This document shows, piece after piece, positions 40,201 to 48,460 of a stretch of 64,000 nucleotides of DNA (its first letter is position 1; each line of letters starts with the position of its first letter). Made by a program: the position numbers and the translations under genes. Under the pieces are notes generated by a model that did no database searches, was not told the origin of the DNA, and saw nothing but the letters and a program-made list of their open reading frames with translations. Source of the DNA: an uncultured Eubacterium sp. (GTDB taxonomy: Bacteria > Bacillota > Clostridia > Lachnospirales > Lachnospiraceae). Location: assembly GCA_910577225.1 (NCBI GenBank), contig CAJTMV010000011.1, positions 1-64,000 of the forward strand, written 5' to 3'.

Positions 40201-42546
40201 ATGTATCTGCAGATATTAAAAAAAGACTTAAAAAGGAAAAAGACAATGAATCTGATCCTGTTCATTTTTATTGTACTGGCAGCTACGTTTATAGCGGGCA
40301 GCGCAAACAATATGGTTACAGTGATAAATGCGCTGGACGTGTTTTTTGAAAAGGCGCAGGTGCCGGACCATATGGTCAGCTTTGTAGATGCGCAGGAGGC
40401 GGAGAAACTTGAAACGTTTGCAAAGCAGGAAGGGTATACGATCAGACTGCAGGAAGTGCTGCAAATCGATCCCCAGAAGGTGGAAAAAGAAAACGGTGAA
40501 GTAACTTATAACAATACCATGGTAATTGCAAGACTTGGCGATACGATCCGGATTTTTGACAGTCAGGATCAGGAAGTGACGCATGTCAAAGACGGTGAGA
40601 TTTACTTTGCGTTAAAAGTATTGGAATCGGAGCAGCTGCAAATCGATGATCAGATTCAGATTACCGCGAATGGAAGACATGGCAGTTATACGATTGCAGG
40701 AGGCGTTCGGGATGCCTTGTTTGCGTCAGAGATGGCAGGAATGACGAGAATATTTGTCAGTGACCATGATTACTCGTATTTTGATACGGACGACGCGGAG
40801 CATTTATATCTGACATGCATTTATACGAAGGATAAAGATTTTTCTGAAAAACTTAACAAACTCGGACTGAACCTGGTGATGGATGTCGGACGGGATGAAA
40901 TGCGGCTGTTGTATATGATAGATATGGTCATAGCGGCGGTGATGATTGTCGTCAGTATCTGTCTGATTTTGATCTCGCTTGTGATTTTACGATTTACCAT
41001 TTTATTTACGATGAGCGAGGAATTTCGTGAAATCGGCGTGATGAAAGCGATCGGTATTGCCAACCATAAAATACGCGGACTTTATGTTGTAAAATATTTT
41101 ACGATTTCTCTGGCAGGAGGTCTTGTGGGACTGCTTTTAAGTATTCCGTTTGGCAGGATGATGCTGGGAAATCTGTCGCAGAATCTTATGATGGAAACGG
41201 ACGGCAATCTGATATGGAACGTGTTATGTGCTGCTGCGGTGGCAGTTGTCGTCGTACTGTCCGGCTATTCCTGCACGCGGAAAATAAAAGGATTTTCTCC
41301 GATGGATGCGATCCGCGGCGGGGAAAACGGAGAACGTTACGGCAAAAAAAGCGTTCTGTCACTGCACCGGTCGCGGCTGTCAGCGGTCGTATTTCTGTCG
41401 CTGAACGATATTTTGAGCGAAATCAGGCGCTGCGTCGTATTGGTTTTGATATTTACGATCGGCATACTGTTAGTTATTATTCCGATCAATGCAATCAATA
41501 CACTGCAGTCCGATCACCTGCTTGGCTGGTTCAGCATGGCTCCGTGTGAGCATGTGATTAGTAAGGAACAGCTGTTCCATTCGGATTTAGACAACCGTCT
41601 GCAGATACAGGAACAGCTGGATAAGATACGAGGCACGTTGTCTGATCATGGAATCAAGGCAAAGGTATATGAAGAAGTATTGTTCCGCATGAGCATTTCT
41701 TTTGGCGAAAAGCAGGAATCGTCGCTTGCCTTCCAGGGGATTGGCGATATTACGGCAGACAGATATATGTATCTGGAAGGCAGCGCGCCGCAGGACGCGG
41801 AGGAAATAGGGATTTCACATCTGATTGCAGACCGGCTGGGGGCGCAGATTGGAGATACGGTTCAGATTAAATATGGAGATACGAAACGATCTTATCTGGT
41901 AACCGCGATTTTCCAGACAATGAATAATATGGGAGAAGGGATTCGCTTTTCTGAGAAAGACGAACTGGATTACAGGCTGGTGTTCGGCAGCTTCGGCATT
42001 CAGATCAGGTATATGGACGAACCGGATAAAAAACTGCTGGAGCACAGAAAAGAACAGCTGGCGGAATGGTTTACAGATTATGAAATCTATACGGCCGGAG
42101 AATATATCAATGAAATGATCGGAGATCTCAGCGGGCAGCTCAAAGATATGAAGTATCTGATTTTAATCGTCGTTTTGTGTATCAATATTCTCGTTACGGT
42201 ATTGATGGTGAAGAGCTTTCTGACCAAAGAAAGAGGGGAGATTGCAATGCTAAAGGCCATAGGATTTGCGGATGTGTCTCTGGCAGTGTGGCAGACGCTT
42301 CGCATCGGGATCATACTGTTAGCCGCTTCTGTGATCGGAACGGTGTTGTCCACGCCGATTTCAAATATTTGCGTTACGCCGGTATTTCAGATGATGGGTG
42401 CGCAGAGCATTTCGTTTGACGTCAGACCGCTGGAAGTGTATGTCATGTATCCTTTGGCTGTATTTCTCGTAACGGTACTGGCGGGTATGTGCGCCGCCAT
42501 GCAGGTGAAAAAAATCCCTGCATCCGAGGCGTCAAATATCGAATAA
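40201..42546 (+). CDS. ABC exporter permease with two FtsX domains (MacB/BceB-like)
   Basis: A 781-residue membrane protein. TM1 (LILFIFIVLAATFIAGS, about 17-33) is followed by a 200-residue outer domain. A cluster of three TM segments (about 242-385) makes the first FtsX domain; another TM near 420 leads to a second outer domain and a final FtsX domain (about 660-770, YLILIVVLCINILVTVLMVK). Both FtsX domains have the GVMKAIGIAN / AMLKAIGFAD motif. Such proteins drive peptide-antibiotic removal or lipid transport. The ATPase gene and a two-component pair follow directly, as in Bce-like resistance modules. Confidence 0.87.
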   Translation: MYLQILKKDLKRKKTMNLILFIFIVLAATFIAGSANNMVTVINALDVFFEKAQVPDHMVSFVDAQEAEKLETFAKQEGYTIRLQEVLQIDPQKVEKENGEVTYNNTMVIARLGDTIRIFDSQDQEVTHVKDGEIYFALKVLESEQLQIDDQIQITANGRHGSYTIAGGVRDALFASEMAGMTRIFVSDHDYSYFDTDDAEHLYLTCIYTKDKDFSEKLNKLGLNLVMDVGRDEMRLLYMIDMVIAAVMIVVSICLILISLVILRFTILFTMSEEFREIGVMKAIGIANHKIRGLYVVKYFTISLAGGLVGLLLSIPFGRMMLGNLSQNLMMETDGNLIWNVLCAAAVAVVVVLSGYSCTRKIKGFSPMDAIRGGENGERYGKKSVLSLHRSRLSAVVFLSLNDILSEIRRCVVLVLIFTIGILLVIIPINAINTLQSDHLLGWFSMAPCEHVISKEQLFHSDLDNRLQIQEQLDKIRGTLSDHGIKAKVYEEVLFRMSISFGEKQESSLAFQGIGDITADRYMYLEGSAPQDAEEIGISHLIADRLGAQIGDTVQIKYGDTKRSYLVTAIFQTMNNMGEGIRFSEKDELDYRLVFGSFGIQIRYMDEPDKKLLEHRKEQLAEWFTDYEIYTAGEYINEMIGDLSGQLKDMKYLILIVVLCINILVTVLMVKSFLTKERGEIAMLKAIGFADVSLAVWQTLRIGIILLAASVIGTVLSTPISNICVTPVFQMMGAQSISFDVRPLEVYVMYPLAVFLVTVLAGMCAAMQVKKIPASEASNIE

Positions 42547-42607
42547 AAATGTAAAATTAAATCTTGAAGTCAGAATTAAATATTGTTAGAATAAAAGGAG
42601 ACAGAGC

Positions 42608-43375
42608 ATGGAAAATATATTAGAAGTTAAAAACTTATGCAAAACCTATATCGTGGATAAGCGGCAAAATCACGTGCTGCGAAACGTAAATCTGACGATC
42701 CGGGAAGGAGAGATGACCGCGGTGATGGGGCCGTCCGGCTCCGGAAAATCAACGCTGTTATATACGGTATCGGGGATGGATACGATTACGGCGGGAGAAG
42801 TGCGTTTTTGCGGCAGAAACCTTGCGCAGCTGTCTGCGGCACAGCTGTCGGATCTGCGGCTGAATGAAATGGGTTTTATTTTTCAGCAGATGTATATGTT
42901 GAAAAATTTATCAGTGCTGGATAATATTATTCTGCCGGCCTGCCAGTCAAAGAAAAATACGGCTGGAAGAAAGGAAAAGGTTCGTTTTGGACAGGATCTG
43001 ATGCGAAAACTTGGCATTATAGAGATTGCAGATCATGATATCAACGAAGTATCCGGCGGACAGCTCCAGCGCGCCTGTATCTGCAGGAGCCTTGTGAATC
43101 ATCCGAAAATGATCTTTGCGGACGAACCAACCGGAGCTTTAAATCGCGGCTCGTCACAGGAGGTTATGGAGGAGCTGGCAAAAATTAACGCAGAGGGGAC
43201 GGCAGTCATGCTTGTAACCCATGATAGTAAAGTGGCTGCAAAATGTTCACGGGTACTTTACATTGTCGATGGGAATATACAGGGTGAATATGAGCTTGGA
43301 ACGCGGAATCGGGAAACAGATCTGCGGGAAAGAGAACGGGAATTAAATCACTGGCTGATGGAGATGGGATGGTAA
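42608..43375 (+). CDS. ABC exporter ATP-binding protein (MacB/LolD-like)
   Basis: A 255-residue ATPase energising the permease encoded upstream. It has VMGPSGSGKSTLLYTVSGMD (Walker A), FIFQQMYMLKNLSVLDNI (Q-loop), VSGGQLQRACICRSL (signature) and MIFADEPTGALNRGSS (Walker B with D-loop), the usual MacB-type family pattern. An AAAGGAG site precedes the ATG. The 3' end overlaps the response-regulator start by 7 bases, indicating one operon for transport and control. Confidence 0.92.
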   Translation: MENILEVKNLCKTYIVDKRQNHVLRNVNLTIREGEMTAVMGPSGSGKSTLLYTVSGMDTITAGEVRFCGRNLAQLSAAQLSDLRLNEMGFIFQQMYMLKNLSVLDNIILPACQSKKNTAGRKEKVRFGQDLMRKLGIIEIADHDINEVSGGQLQRACICRSLVNHPKMIFADEPTGALNRGSSQEVMEELAKINAEGTAVMLVTHDSKVAAKCSRVLYIVDGNIQGEYELGTRNRETDLRERERELNHWLMEMGW

Positions 43376-44046
43376 CAGACAGTATGACAGATGTTTTAAT
43401 TGTGGAAGATCATCAGGAACTGGCGCAGCTGCTGCAAAGATTTCTGATTGCGGAAAATTATACCGTACGTATTGCGGGAAGCGGGGAACAGGCATTAGAG
43501 ATATTTGCGTCAGACAGCGTAAAACTGGTTATTTTAGACATTATGCTGCCCGGCATGGATGGGTTTGCGGTCTGCCGCAAAATCCGCGGTGAAGGCGACA
43601 TACCGATTTTGATTGTCAGTGCAAAGGGACAGAAAGAAGATCAGCTGTGCGGCCTTATGTCCGGGGCGGACGATTATATTGAAAAGCCTTATGATATCGA
43701 TATTATGCTGGCAAAGATCCGTAATATATTTAAACACAGATATTCGCAGGATGAGATTACCGACGGGAATCTTTGCCTGAATAAAATCAGACGGACGGTA
43801 TATAAAGACGGCTTGCAGATAGAACTGACAGCAAAGGAGTTTGAGCTGCTGCAGCTTTTGATGGAACAAAAAGGAAAGGCGCTGCGCAAAGAGTATCTGT
43901 TTGGGAAAGTCTGGGGGATGGACAGTTTTTCCGAGCCGCAGACGCTTACCGTACATATCAGGCTGCTCAGACAAAAGATCGAAGAAGATCCCAAACGTCC
44001 GAAACGGATTGTTACAGTCTGGGGCATCGGGTATCAGTTTTTGTAA
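43369..44046 (+). CDS. OmpR-family response regulator
   Basis: A 225-residue regulator. The receiver domain (about 6-120) has DVLIVEDHQELAQLL, the phosphorylated aspartate in LVILDIMLPGMDG (about 61) and the conserved lysine in YIEKPYDIDIM. The winged-helix DNA-binding domain (about 130-225) has ELTAKEFELLQLLMEQKGKA and VTVWGIGYQF. ATG 43369 overlaps the ATPase stop and has GGAG 5 bases upstream; ATG 43384 is an alternative. It should control the exporter operon with the kinase encoded next. Confidence 0.93.
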   Translation: MVTDSMTDVLIVEDHQELAQLLQRFLIAENYTVRIAGSGEQALEIFASDSVKLVILDIMLPGMDGFAVCRKIRGEGDIPILIVSAKGQKEDQLCGLMSGADDYIEKPYDIDIMLAKIRNIFKHRYSQDEITDGNLCLNKIRRTVYKDGLQIELTAKEFELLQLLMEQKGKALRKEYLFGKVWGMDSFSEPQTLTVHIRLLRQKIEEDPKRPKRIVTVWGIGYQFL

Positions 44047-44076
44047 CAGGCAGTCAGAACAGGGAGTCGGAACTAT

Positions 44077-45339
44077 ATGAAAAGCTATTACAGATTTACT
44101 GCAGTTGTCGTATGGATAACTGCAGTCATTTTTATAGGTGCAAATTTCAATATGCGTAATGCCGGACAAAACAGGCAGGGACACATGTATCGCGTAGAGG
44201 CGTCAAGGCTTGCAAAAGAAATTCAAAAAAATGGGTATGAGAATATCGATTTGTCCGGTTATGCATGGATTCGTCATGTGGAACGCTGTACGGATATACA
44301 AAGTGCAGCGCCCGGCGCACTGCGGCAATTTTTTGAAGGGACAGGCAGCGATTATATGATTCGTCTGATCCAGGGCACATTTTACCGGTTTGATTATACC
44401 GTATACACTACGGATGCGTACAGGCATATGACAGTCGTGACAAACCTGTCGCTGGCGGCGATGAGTCTGACGATTGTCTGCGTCCTTTGGTATATCAGAC
44501 AAAAGATCGTCAAACCTTTTGAAGCGATGAAAGATATGCCATACGAGCTGTCCAAAGGAAGACTGACCGTATCGCTGCCGGAAAATAAAAATCGTTTTTT
44601 CGGCAGATTTGTCTGGGGAATGGATTTGCTTCGGGAGAATATGGAACAGCAGAAAAAACGGGAGATAAAATTGCAGCGGGCGCAGAAAACACTCGTATTG
44701 TCCGTGTCGCATGATATTAAAACGCCGTTGTCCGCAATCAAATTATATGCAAAAGTAATTTCCAGACATTTGTATGAAAAGGAAGAGCAGCTATGCGGCA
44801 TCGCGGAAAATATTCAGGCGAAGGCCGACGAAATCGGCGGATTTGTCACGCAGATGATCCGGGCGTCAGGAGAGGATTTTTTAAATATTGAAGTAAGTAA
44901 AGAAGGATTTTATTTATCGCAGCTTGTCAAAAAGACGACGGTTTATTATGAAGACAAATTAAGGCTTTTGCATACGGAATTTTTTGTCGGGAACTATGTC
45001 GACTGCATGTTAAAGGGGGACTTTGACCGGAGTGTGGAAGTGCTGCAGAATATTATGGAAAACGCGGTAAAATATGGAGATGGAAGAAGGATTGCGATAG
45101 AGTTTTTAGAAGAAGAGGATTGTGTGCTTGTAACGATAAAAAACAGCGGCAATTCGCTGCCGGATACGGAGCTTTTACATATTTTTGACAGCTTCTGGCG
45201 CGGTTCCAATACCAGGGACAGCGCAGGCAGCGGTCTGGGACTGTATATCTGCCGCAGTCTGATGCAGCGGATGGACGGGGATATCTTTGCCAGAGTACAG
45301 GGAAACGATATGTGTATTACAGCCGTTTTTCGAAAATAA
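44077..45339 (+). CDS. Sensor histidine kinase
   Basis: A 420-residue membrane kinase. TM1 (FTAVVVWITAVIFIGANF, about 6-23) and TM2 (LSLAAMSLTIVCVLWYI, about 125-141) enclose an outer domain of roughly 100 residues. A linker follows, then the HisKA motif LVLSVSHDIKTPLSAI (about 207-222) with the phosphorylated histidine and the HATPase boxes NIMENAVKYGDG, GSGLGLYICRSLM near the end. The external sensing domain is short, as in peptide-sensing Bce-type kinases, though not as minimal as BceS. It pairs with the OmpR regulator encoded 30 bases upstream. Confidence 0.92.
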   Translation: MKSYYRFTAVVVWITAVIFIGANFNMRNAGQNRQGHMYRVEASRLAKEIQKNGYENIDLSGYAWIRHVERCTDIQSAAPGALRQFFEGTGSDYMIRLIQGTFYRFDYTVYTTDAYRHMTVVTNLSLAAMSLTIVCVLWYIRQKIVKPFEAMKDMPYELSKGRLTVSLPENKNRFFGRFVWGMDLLRENMEQQKKREIKLQRAQKTLVLSVSHDIKTPLSAIKLYAKVISRHLYEKEEQLCGIAENIQAKADEIGGFVTQMIRASGEDFLNIEVSKEGFYLSQLVKKTTVYYEDKLRLLHTEFFVGNYVDCMLKGDFDRSVEVLQNIMENAVKYGDGRRIAIEFLEEEDCVLVTIKNSGNSLPDTELLHIFDSFWRGSNTRDSAGSGLGLYICRSLMQRMDGDIFARVQGNDMCITAVFRK

Positions 45340-45354
45340 AATTTTATACCAGCC

Positions 45355-45383
45355 TTGACCCGCTCTTTCAGGATGAGTATAAT
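45355..45383 (+). promoter_or_regulatory. Promoter of the chemoreceptor gene
   Basis: TTGACC (45355-45360), 17 bases, TATAAT (45378-45383). It starts right after the kinase gene stop, so the receptor has its own transcript. Confidence 0.75.
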
Positions 45384-45429
45384 AGATTTTAGCTTAATAA
45401 ATTCAGATGAACATTAAAGGAGAAATCAG

Positions 45430-47130
45430 ATGGGAGAGGGAAAACAGGCAGAGATCGGAAAAAAAGGCCATGGGCAGGAAGCGCAGCTTCGCAGCCTGGT
45501 AAAACAGGCATTTATAACGGTAGGTATTGGCGTTGTCTTAATACTGGGGTTCGCTGTGTTTAATCTGGTCTTATCAAATATGCAGGCGGTTCAGCTGAAC
45601 GCGGCGCTTGCGCTTGACCAGTACCGGGTAGGTTCCAAGACCCTGACGTATGAGGTACGTTCGTATGCGGTGACAGGTACGCAAAAATATGCGGATGCAT
45701 ATATGAAAGAGCTCAACGAGGATCAGAATCGTGAGAAAGCGCGCAAAGTGCTGGAAACATGCGGACTGACCAAGAAGGAGTGGGCAAGTCTGGACGAGAT
45801 TGCCGGATTGTCTGAAAATCTGGTGCCGGCTGAAGAAAGTGCGATAGAGGCGGCAGGCAAAGGAGATCTGGAGGAGGCGCAAAGACAGGTATTTAGCGAA
45901 GAGTACGCAGATGCGGTCGACCGGATCAACGCACAGACAGACGAAACAATCCGGTCGATCAATGCCCGTAAGGAAGGTCAGCAGAAGATATTAAAGGTGG
46001 TGCAGATCGTTCTGGCTTTATTGCTGATGATATCGTTCGGGTACATTATATGGCAGATTATCCGGATGATCCGGTTTGCGAACCACGAACTGCTGGATCC
46101 GATCAAGAAGGTATCCGATCAGATGGCGGCGCTTGCAGACGGAGATTTCAGAGAGCCGCTGGATCTCAGGGAAGACGACAGCGAGGTTGGCAGCATGGTG
46201 TCGGCGATTGCATTTATGAAGCAGAACCTGTTACATATGATTCAGGAAATTTCAGAAGTGCTCGAGAGCATGGGCAACGGCGATTATAACATCCAGCTGA
46301 AACAGGAATATGTCGGAGAATTTATCAAAATTAAAGAATCGCTGAACGTTATTATTGGCAAAATGCGCGAGACGCTGACGACTTTAAAAGAAGTGTCTGT
46401 ACAGATCGACAGCGGTTCGGAACAGCTGGCGTTTGCGGCGGAGGATCTGGCGGAAGGCAGTACAGATCAGGCCGGACAGGTATCGGAGCTGGTTCATGTA
46501 TTTGAGGATATGACAGGCAGTATGGAAAATAATGTTAAAAAAGCGCAGGAATCTGTGGATATCGCATCCAGGGCCGGTGTGACGCTGTCACAGGGCAATG
46601 CGAAAATGCAGGAGCTGAAAACGGCGATCGGAGAGATTAGCAGATGTTCGGAACAGATCGGTACGATTATCGGTACGATTGAGGATATTGCCTCCCAGAC
46701 AAATCTGCTGTCGTTAAACGCGGCGATCGAGGCTGCAAGAGCCGGTGAAGCGGGCAAGGGATTTGCAGTTGTGGCGGAACAGGTAAAGAGTCTGGCGGAA
46801 GAATCCGGCAAGGCAGCCGGAAAGACGACAAAGCTGATCGAAACAGCGATTGCAGCGGTAGACAGCGGAATTGCGATTGCGGACGAAGCTGCCGCGAACA
46901 TGGACGAGGTTATGATAGGAGCAAGTGCGGCAACAGAGACAATGAGTCAGATTTCTGTCATGCTCCAAAACGATGTGGAACATATGCAGAAGGTCAGAGC
47001 AAATCTGCAGCAGGTATCTGCAGTTGTAGATAATAACTCAGCGACGTCTCAGGAAACGGCAGCTGTCAGCGAGGAGCAAAAGGCGCAGGTAGAAGCAATG
47101 GTAGAGCTGATGGACAGATTTAAATTTTAG
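45430..47130 (+). CDS. Methyl-accepting chemotaxis protein
   Basis: A 566-residue receptor. TM1 (ITVGIGVVLILGFAVFNLVL, about 30-49) and TM2 (IVLALLLMISFGYIIWQII, about 196-214) flank an all-helical outer domain of the four-helix-bundle type. A HAMP domain (about 215-270; DPIKKVSDQMAALADGDF) is followed by a second HAMP-like segment (MGNGDYNIQLKQEYVGEF) and the signalling hairpin with IEAARAGEAGKGFAVVAEQV, KSLAEESGKAA at its tip. It controls CheA and flagellar bias in response to external ligand; no ligand is inferable. A flagellar or che locus is not in the window. AAGGAG precedes the ATG. Confidence 0.93.
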   Translation: MGEGKQAEIGKKGHGQEAQLRSLVKQAFITVGIGVVLILGFAVFNLVLSNMQAVQLNAALALDQYRVGSKTLTYEVRSYAVTGTQKYADAYMKELNEDQNREKARKVLETCGLTKKEWASLDEIAGLSENLVPAEESAIEAAGKGDLEEAQRQVFSEEYADAVDRINAQTDETIRSINARKEGQQKILKVVQIVLALLLMISFGYIIWQIIRMIRFANHELLDPIKKVSDQMAALADGDFREPLDLREDDSEVGSMVSAIAFMKQNLLHMIQEISEVLESMGNGDYNIQLKQEYVGEFIKIKESLNVIIGKMRETLTTLKEVSVQIDSGSEQLAFAAEDLAEGSTDQAGQVSELVHVFEDMTGSMENNVKKAQESVDIASRAGVTLSQGNAKMQELKTAIGEISRCSEQIGTIIGTIEDIASQTNLLSLNAAIEAARAGEAGKGFAVVAEQVKSLAEESGKAAGKTTKLIETAIAAVDSGIAIADEAAANMDEVMIGASAATETMSQISVMLQNDVEHMQKVRANLQQVSAVVDNNSATSQETAAVSEEQKAQVEAMVELMDRFKF

Positions 47131-47138
47131 AATTAACA

Positions 47139-47186
47139 GAAAAACAGCGAATGTGACTGGATTTTCCAGCCGCATTCGCTGTTTTT
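47139..47186 (+). terminator. Rho-independent terminator after the chemoreceptor
   Basis: AAAAACAGCGAATG pairs with CATTCGCTGTTTTT around a small inner stem (CTGG/CCAG), followed by Ts. Confidence 0.88.
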
Positions 47187-47364
47187 CCATAAAGGTGCGC
47201 CGTCTGCCAGCCTGCGGTTATCCGGCCGCTTTTGATACGGATTGGCAGAAACCGGAAGTTTATCTGGAGACAGACGACAAAATTCGAAGGACAAACCGGG
47301 GAAGGTTTGCTAAAATAATGACTCATGCATTTCTGATCGTCTGATAAAAGGAAGGAGAAACAGG

Positions 47365-48294
47365 ATGAATTATTTTGATTGTCATGCAGATACGTTAACG
47401 GAACTCTCATCGTCGGAAAATCTGATGCAGAATACCTGCTGTCTGGATCTGGCAAGAGTTCGTGGCTTTGCGGATCATTATACGCAGATCTTTGCGGTCT
47501 GGCGCGATCAGGAGGAGATGCCGGCAGACGCACGAGAGAAGGAAGAGATTTTCCAGGGACTGTATGAACATGCCGTGCGGCTGCTGCTGGAGCAGTCGGC
47601 CTATGCACAGTGGTGTACGGATGCGTCGGATATGCGTAAAGCGCATGAAGAGGGAAAAGCGGCGGTCTTTCTGGCGGTGGAAGATTTGTCTGTGATGGGC
47701 GGTTTTGTAGACCAGATTCGTGATCTCGGATTTCGGTTCGCGATGCTGACCTGGAATTATGAAAATACATATGGATGCGGCGCAGTTACCGATCAGACGA
47801 AGGGACTGACCAAAGAAGGGCGCTTACTTGTAGAAAAACTGATGCAGCAGCAGGTGGTGCCGGATCTTTCGCACTTATCGGACCAGGGGGTGGAGGATGT
47901 GTTTCAGCTGACCGATCGGCCGGTTATCGCGTCGCATTCCAACGTGCGTGAAATCTGCCGGCATCCGCGCAATCTCAACCGGGAGCAGATCCGAGAACTG
48001 ATTCGCAGAAAAGGACTGCTGGGAATTAATTTTTACAAGGAATTTGTAGGGAAACGGTTTGAAATCAAAGATTTGTTCAGACATATCGATGAGGTACTGA
48101 CGCTGGGCGGAGAAGATATATTAGCGATTGGCAGTGATTTTGACGGCTGCGGAAATCTGCTGGTACATGGCATTGCCGGCGTGCAGTCGATTCCGGCTCT
48201 TGCGTCAGAGGCGGAGCGTGCATTTGGACATGCGGTGACGGAAAAAATATTTTGGAAAAATGCCGAAAGATTTGTGTCTGAAAATGTTGTCTGA
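47365..48294 (+). CDS. Membrane dipeptidase (M19 renal dipeptidase family)
   Basis: A 309-residue zinc enzyme hydrolysing dipeptides, including D-amino-acid forms. The first metal motif is FDCHADTL (residues 4-11). The bridging glutamate lies in FLAVEDLSVMGG, further histidines in PDLSHLSDQGVEDVF and VIASHSNVREICRHPRNL, and IAIGSDFDGCGNL carries the C-terminal aspartate. There is no signal peptide, so it acts in the cytoplasm. It is flanked by terminators or promoters and seems monocistronic. GAAGGAG lies before the ATG. Confidence 0.92.
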   Translation: MNYFDCHADTLTELSSSENLMQNTCCLDLARVRGFADHYTQIFAVWRDQEEMPADAREKEEIFQGLYEHAVRLLLEQSAYAQWCTDASDMRKAHEEGKAAVFLAVEDLSVMGGFVDQIRDLGFRFAMLTWNYENTYGCGAVTDQTKGLTKEGRLLVEKLMQQQVVPDLSHLSDQGVEDVFQLTDRPVIASHSNVREICRHPRNLNREQIRELIRRKGLLGINFYKEFVGKRFEIKDLFRHIDEVLTLGGEDILAIGSDFDGCGNLLVHGIAGVQSIPALASEAERAFGHAVTEKIFWKNAERFVSENVV

Positions 48295-48460
48295 AAAGAT
48301 CATATGAAAATAGTGCACAAAAGTCATTGTATGAAATTAGATAGAATATACAAAGTGTAAAATACCTATTGCAATATTAGACAAGAAATTGTAAACTTTA
48401 ATTGAAGCTAAAATAATTTACGAAAATGTAAATAAATAAGCGAAGGGAGAGCAGATAAAT

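Noticed and set aside
43369..45339. Vancomycin- or phosphate-type two-component system
   Set aside because: The pair is coupled by overlap to an FtsX-type exporter, which fits Bce-like transport control better; no van genes are near.
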